This document shows, in pieces, positions 60,095 through 64,000 of a stretch of 64,000 bases of DNA. The notes under the pieces were generated by a model that searched no databases, was not told where the DNA came from, and was given only the letters and a program-made list of their open reading frames with translations. This DNA comes from Penicillium oxalicum. Taxonomy: Eukaryota > Ascomycota > Eurotiomycetes > Eurotiales > Aspergillaceae. Location: NCBI RefSeq assembly GCF_001723175.1, contig NC_064655.1, positions 1,612,001 through 1,676,000 of the forward strand, read 5' to 3'. The number at the start of each line of letters is the position of its first letter. Position 1 is the first letter of the stretch. A program made the translations under genes and the position numbers.

Positions 60095-60248
60095 GTGAGA
60101 CTCGAACCCACCAAGCCTTGCCGATGTGCAAAGTTCGAACTGGAGAGGGATTCGACCCACGATCATCAAAGTCGCCACAACGTGACACTCGTCGCGACGA
60201 AGGAGAGGTGGGGCCCAACACGCGACTCCAGCACTGAGCCACCAGTGC
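60095..60248 (-). other. tRNA-like relic or tRNA-derived element
   Basis: Read on the minus strand from 60248: GCACTGG, then TGGCTCAGTGCTGGAG, which fits a tRNA A-box and a D-arm (GCTC/GAGT). About 80 bases later GGGTCGAATCC (60157-60147) resembles a B-box, followed by CCAGTTC (60143-60137), which pairs 6 of 7 with the opening GCACTGG. A second, better T-arm, GTGGGTTCGAGTCTCAC (60111-60095), follows downstream. No good anticodon arm was found, and the first T-stem is poor, so this is not called a functional tRNA. It may be a decayed tRNA or a tRNA-derived SINE head. Confidence 0.4.
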
Positions 60249-60603
60249 TTTTTTTTCCCTTCTCTCCGTTGGCTGCTGGGGGATGGTGACACACTCGGCA
60301 CCGTCGGGAATTCGGTTCAAAGAGGGAAAAAAATACCAATCGGGGATTCTATATATTACACCTCGCCCTCGTGGTGGAGCTAAGAAGAAAAAAAAGAAAC
60401 GGAATGATGTGAACGCATTTTCTACTCACTTCCTCCCCTCACTTTCAATTCTTCCATCTCCCTTGATCTCTACAGATCACCCCCTCGTGAGCCTGCAGTG
60501 CTCGTCTCTCCCTCCCCTCCCTCTGTGGAATAGATTTGCGTGAACTTTTTTTTCACGGTTTTTTCTGGTTCCTCGAACGAAGATAAAAACCCGACCGCCC
60601 AAT

Positions 60604-62451
60604 ATGCTTTCCAAGTTCGGATTAGGCTCGCGAGCCGATGTTGAAAAGGGCCCCGAGGTCGACAACCACTTGGCTTCCGATAGCAACAGCAACGAGACAC
60701 GCGACACCCGCAACGATGGCGCGGTGCCCGGGGAAAGCTTTGTATACGGCAATTCGCTCTACGCCCGCCTGCAGCGCTTTGCCGGCAAGCTCAACATCGA
60801 ACAGCGTGGAATCGAGCGCGTACCGGAGGACGAGCGAACCGATACCTCTTACGTCAATATCGGCAGCATGGTGTGTTGGCCTTCAAGGCTCTCCTCGAGT
60901 CAATTGTGTTTCATGATCCTTCCTAGACGCCCACCAGGTGGTGGGTCGTGCGGGATCGATGGATCGATGGACTCGGGAGAAGCCTTCCTCCGCGAAAAAA
61001 CCTCACTCAGCTGACCAAGTTCTCTTCTCCCTGCTCCAGTGGCTAGCGGCCAACATGGTCGTAAGCTCATTTGCGATCGGTGTCCTCGGCAAATCGCTCT
61101 TCTATCTGGGCTTCGTGGATGCGATTCTCGTCTGTCTGTTCTTCAACTTGCTCGGAGTCTTGACCGTGAGCTTCTTCTCTTGCTTTGGTCCGGCATTTGG
61201 CTTGCGCCAGATGGTGCTGTCTCGCTTCTGGTTTGGCTGGTTCCCCGTGAAGTTCAGTAAGTGATCCGGATGGCAAGAATATGCTGGACGCACCACAAGC
61301 ATGCAGAGGATTACCCCCAAACTGACCCTGGCACCCGTTTCTCTACAGTCGCCATTCTGAACGTGCTCGCCTGCATCGGCTGGTCCGCTGCGAATGCGAT
61401 CGTGGGCGCACAACTGCTGAACGCCATCGACGGCACCGTGCCCGGTTTCGCGGGCATCCTCATCATCACCTTCTGTACCCTCTTCATCACCTTTGCCGGC
61501 TACAAGGTCGTCCACAAGTACGAAAAGTACAGTTGGATGCCCACTTTCGTGGTCTTCCTCATCGTGCTGGGCACCTTTGCCCACTCGGGCGACTTTGTCA
61601 ACATCCCGATGGGTGTGGGCACCTCCGAGCTCGGAGGCTGCCTTTCCTTTGGATCGACCGTGTATGGCTTCGCGACCGGCTGGACCAGTTACGCCGCCGA
61701 CTACACCGTGTACCAGCCCTCCAACCGCAGCCGTCGCAAGGTCTTCGGGTCGACCTGGATCGGTCTTATTCTTCCCCTCCTCTTCACTGAGTTTCTGGGT
61801 ATCGCCGTCATGACCGCTACTGCGCTGAATGACGGACATAATAAATACGCCGATGGCTATGCGGCCTCTGGAAACGGTGGCTTGATTGCGGCCGTCCTCG
61901 AGCCCCTGGGTGGCTTTGGCAAGTTCTGTCTGGTCATCCTGGCCCTGTCCATCATTGCCAACAACTGCCCCAACATCTACTCGGTCTCCCTGACCCTCCA
62001 AATTCTGAGCCGCTTCAGCCAGCGCGTGCCCCGCTTCATCTGGACCTTGCTTGCCTCGTGCGTCTCCCTCGCCATCGCCATTCCCGGCTACTCCTCCTTT
62101 GAGACCGTTCTCGAGAACTTTATGAACTTCATCGCCTACTGGCTGGCGATCTATTCCGGCATCGCCATTGCCGATCACTTTGTCTTCAAGCGGGGCTTTG
62201 GTGGCTATCGTCCTGAAATTTACGATCAGCCCGACAAGTTGCCGCTGGGTATCGCTGCTTCGATCGCCTTTTGCTTTGGTGTTGCCGGAATGGTGACCGG
62301 TATGAGCCAGACATGGTTCGTTGGACCCATTGCCAAGCACGCCGGCGAGCTTCCGTTCGGCGGCGATGTGGGCTTTGAGTGTGGCTTTGCCTTTTCATTT
62401 GTTGTCTATTGCGCGTTACGGCCGTTGGAACTTCATTACTTCCGCCGGTAG
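60604..62451 (+). CDS. fcyB: Purine-cytosine permease (NCS1 family, FcyB/Fcy2 type)
   Basis: Plasma-membrane proton symporter for cytosine and purines, and for the drug 5-fluorocytosine. Exons 60604-60870, 61040-61256 and 61349-62451 give 528 aa with about 12 membrane spans. The cytosolic N-terminus (1-88) ends in GIERVPEDERTDTSYVNIGS, the usual lead-in to span 1 (WLAANMVVSSFAIG). Other family marks are FGPAFGLRQMVLSRFWFGW, LNVLACIGWSAANAIVGAQL, TGWTSYAADYTVYQP, NNCPNIYSVSLTLQI and YWLAIYSGIAIADHFVFKRG. The C-terminus is short and ends LELHYFRR. It agrees in size and motifs with Aspergillus FcyB; orthology rather than paralogy is inferred. Confidence 0.92.
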
Positions 62452-62833
62452 GCTTCTCGATCGGGACCGGATGGGAAATTTTTTTTGTTTTTTTTTGTTT
62501 CTGTACATATGGAATGGTTGGCTTTTGGCCTTTGGACATGACAGAGTTTTGGGAGGTTCATAAGGAAATGTACGGGTTTAATGTAACTAGCTTCTATAGC
62601 ATGCACTGTGCATGACCTTTTTAGGATATCGTCATCAATAGCTCTCAAAAAATCGAGCCCTTGATCTGCACATCGCCCACGTCCGCTCAGCAATTGAATT
62701 TGGCCCATTCACCCATCTGTGCATATTCCGCTTGATTGTAGTAATCCACAGCCTCTACAGTAGATCACCATTCCTAGCACTGCAGCTCTCGGGTAGCGTC
62801 CCATCTCCCATCTCGTAATTCCAATCTTCACTG
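62452..62833. other. Convergent 3' spacer
   Basis: 382 bp between fcyB and the CDF transporter stops; T-rich beside fcyB. Nothing else is supported. Confidence 0.75.
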
Positions 62834-63998
62834 TCAGCTACAACACGTCAAATCCAAACAAAGACTACCACAACCAGCTTTGCACTCAATCACCACCTTG
62901 TCCGAAAGACTCCCCCTTCGCCAACAACCACCGTCTTCCTTCCCCTTGTCAACTCCTCCTCCTCCATTCCCCTCCACCCCCGAACTGCGTGCCGATCCAC
63001 TTGCGGTCGAGGAAACCCGTCGCCGACTTGCCATATGTATCTCCGGCTGGAGAGTCACCGAATGGATCCCATAGGCGTGGAAACATTCGCGAATAGTAAC
63101 GGCCAAATTGTCAAAATCAACCACTGCATGGCCGTCGAGAACAATATGCGCCGACGCAAGAGATTTGGTCTGATTGAGTTGCCAGATGTGCAGTTCATGC
63201 ACGGCCAGGACACCGGGGAGACCCTCGAGATCGTGCTTGACGTCGTCATGGTCGACGCCTTGCGGGGCGCTCTGGAGGAGGATCTGACCTGCGTGTTTGA
63301 CTGGGGAGGAGAGGGGGGCATGGCATTAGCGCGCGATTCATCACTAGCCATTGCAGTAGGCACACTCGTTAAGGGGGGGGGGCAGTACACTACACTAAAC
63401 TACACTGCACTGTACATAGCGAATACACTCGGAATCTCTGGACTTACTTAATGGAATCGACGACAAGAAAATCATAATGGCGATTCCCATACTCACGGCC
63501 GGATCCGCATAGAATCGGCCCCTGTAATGGGCGAACCAAATGACCGCCGCGGCGACAATGACGCCGAGGTTATTGGCACAGTCGCCAATGACATGGATGA
63601 GAACACCCATCATGGCAAGATCTCGGTGTGGTTTGTGAATTGCATTCTTGGCATTGACGTGATGCTTGTGGTGGATGTGCTGCGCGCGTATACCAACCGG
63701 TGGGGTGTGGGTTAGTCTCCGCTATGACGACGGGGATGCTGGGATGAGGCGAGGGTTGGAGGTTTTTTTGGTGTGGTTTTCTTTTTCTTTTTTTTTTCTT
63801 GGGAGAATGAGCATTTCTTACCTTCTCTTCGGAGAGATTAATTGGGATTGGTTCGATTGTTGGAGAGGTGTACAGAGATGAATCTTTGCCACTGTCCGTA
63901 GTAGGATGATTGCTCTGATGGTGACATTGACTGGGTTCGTGGCCATGAGTATGCCCGCCATGGCTATGACTGTGGTCGTGACCACCACCATTGGAATG
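62834..63998 (-). CDS. Cation diffusion facilitator zinc transporter, 3' part (5' end outside window)
   Basis: Zinc/proton antiporter of the CDF family, Zrc1/Cot1 type, which loads zinc into the vacuole. The gene enters from the right edge; visible exons 63998-63822, 63679-63448 and 63300-62834 give 291 aa. The first visible part is the His-rich cytosolic loop (HDHSHSHGGHTHGHE and HIHHKHH). Next is the membrane helix with the zinc site HxxxD, VLIHVIGDCANNLGV. Another helix (AVSMGIAIMIFLSS) and the C-terminal domain follow (GVDHDDVKHDLEGLPGVLAVHELHIWQL). The tail is Ser/Gly-rich and ends with several Cys. The intron at 63447-63301 contains a run of ten C on the coding strand. Confidence 0.92.
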
Positions 63999-64000
63999 AG

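Larger units (their letters stand above)
54526..60603. other. 6.1-kb gene-poor region with repeats
   Basis: No frame on either strand shows a recognised domain or convincing splicing. The first about 400 bp is the 3' side of the nitronate monooxygenase gene and the last about 300 bp, T/C-rich, is the fcyB promoter. Between them are AT-rich sequence at 55.7-57.9 kb, a 14-bp triple repeat (58077-58118), an (AG)n tract (58199-58216), an 8-bp tandem array (60012-60059) and a tRNA-like relic (60095-60248). A decayed mobile element is possible but no protein trace was read. Confidence 0.55.

Noticed and set aside
61102..62340. Minus-strand open frame of 412 codons opposite fcyB
   Set aside because: Antisense shadow of the permease, produced by its codon bias; rich in Gly, Asp and His with no membrane spans or motifs.

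Overview
The window is nuclear DNA from a filamentous ascomycete (Pezizomycotina), most likely a Eurotiales mould such as Aspergillus or Penicillium. The grounds are dense genes on both strands, one to five short GT-AG introns (about 40-200 bp) per gene, CTAAC/CTGAC-like branch points, and a protein set (NoxR, a PGI of 553 aa, an FcyB-type permease, a Zn2Cys6 regulator, a fungal ferroportin) typical of that group. No operons, rRNA, CRISPR arrays or intact transposons are seen. Species and chromosome cannot be read from the sequence.

Layout. 0-6 kb: the 3' end of a cytosolic-type aspartate aminotransferase (+), then the ER SNARE ufe1 (-) and the NADPH-oxidase regulator noxR (-). 6-10.8 kb: a long gene-free stretch with a (GA)n tract. 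10.8-12.9 kb: two convergent small genes, both with a nucleotidyltransferase-like fold. 14-16.8 kb: copper chaperone ccs1 (-) head to head with a CDK11-like kinase (+). 17.8-22.8 kb (+): a caspase-like protein, an RRM-like protein and an NDUFAF7-type methyltransferase. 23.3-24.9 kb: a rhodanese/Cdc25-like phosphatase (-) head to head with mitoribosomal mrp21 (+). 25.4-29 kb (-): an unrecognised type I membrane protein and glucose-6-phosphate isomerase. 31-40 kb (+): an RBM25-like splicing factor, an L-fuconate dehydratase-like enolase-superfamily enzyme, tim21 and the ArfGAP glo3. 40.9-49.6 kb: a Zn2Cys6 regulator (-) head to head with a ferroportin (+), then a kelch protein (-) and a large GNAT-like protein (-). 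50.6-54.5 kb: HPPK-DHPS of folate synthesis (-) and a nitronate monooxygenase (+). 54.5-60.6 kb: a second, larger gene-poor stretch holding tandem repeats and a tRNA-like relic. 60.6-64 kb: a purine-cytosine permease (+) and the 3' part of a CDF zinc transporter (-) that runs off the window.

Most genes are independent housekeeping loci. The groupings worth noting are the divergent regulator-ferroportin pair with its site-rich 353-bp spacer, the paired nucleotidyltransferase-like genes, and CACGTG boxes upstream of three genes for mitochondrial proteins (NDUFAF7-like, mrp21, tim21). Exon boundaries were set by hand from frame continuity and GT-AG sites; nearly every model gives an intact reading frame of a length that suits its family.
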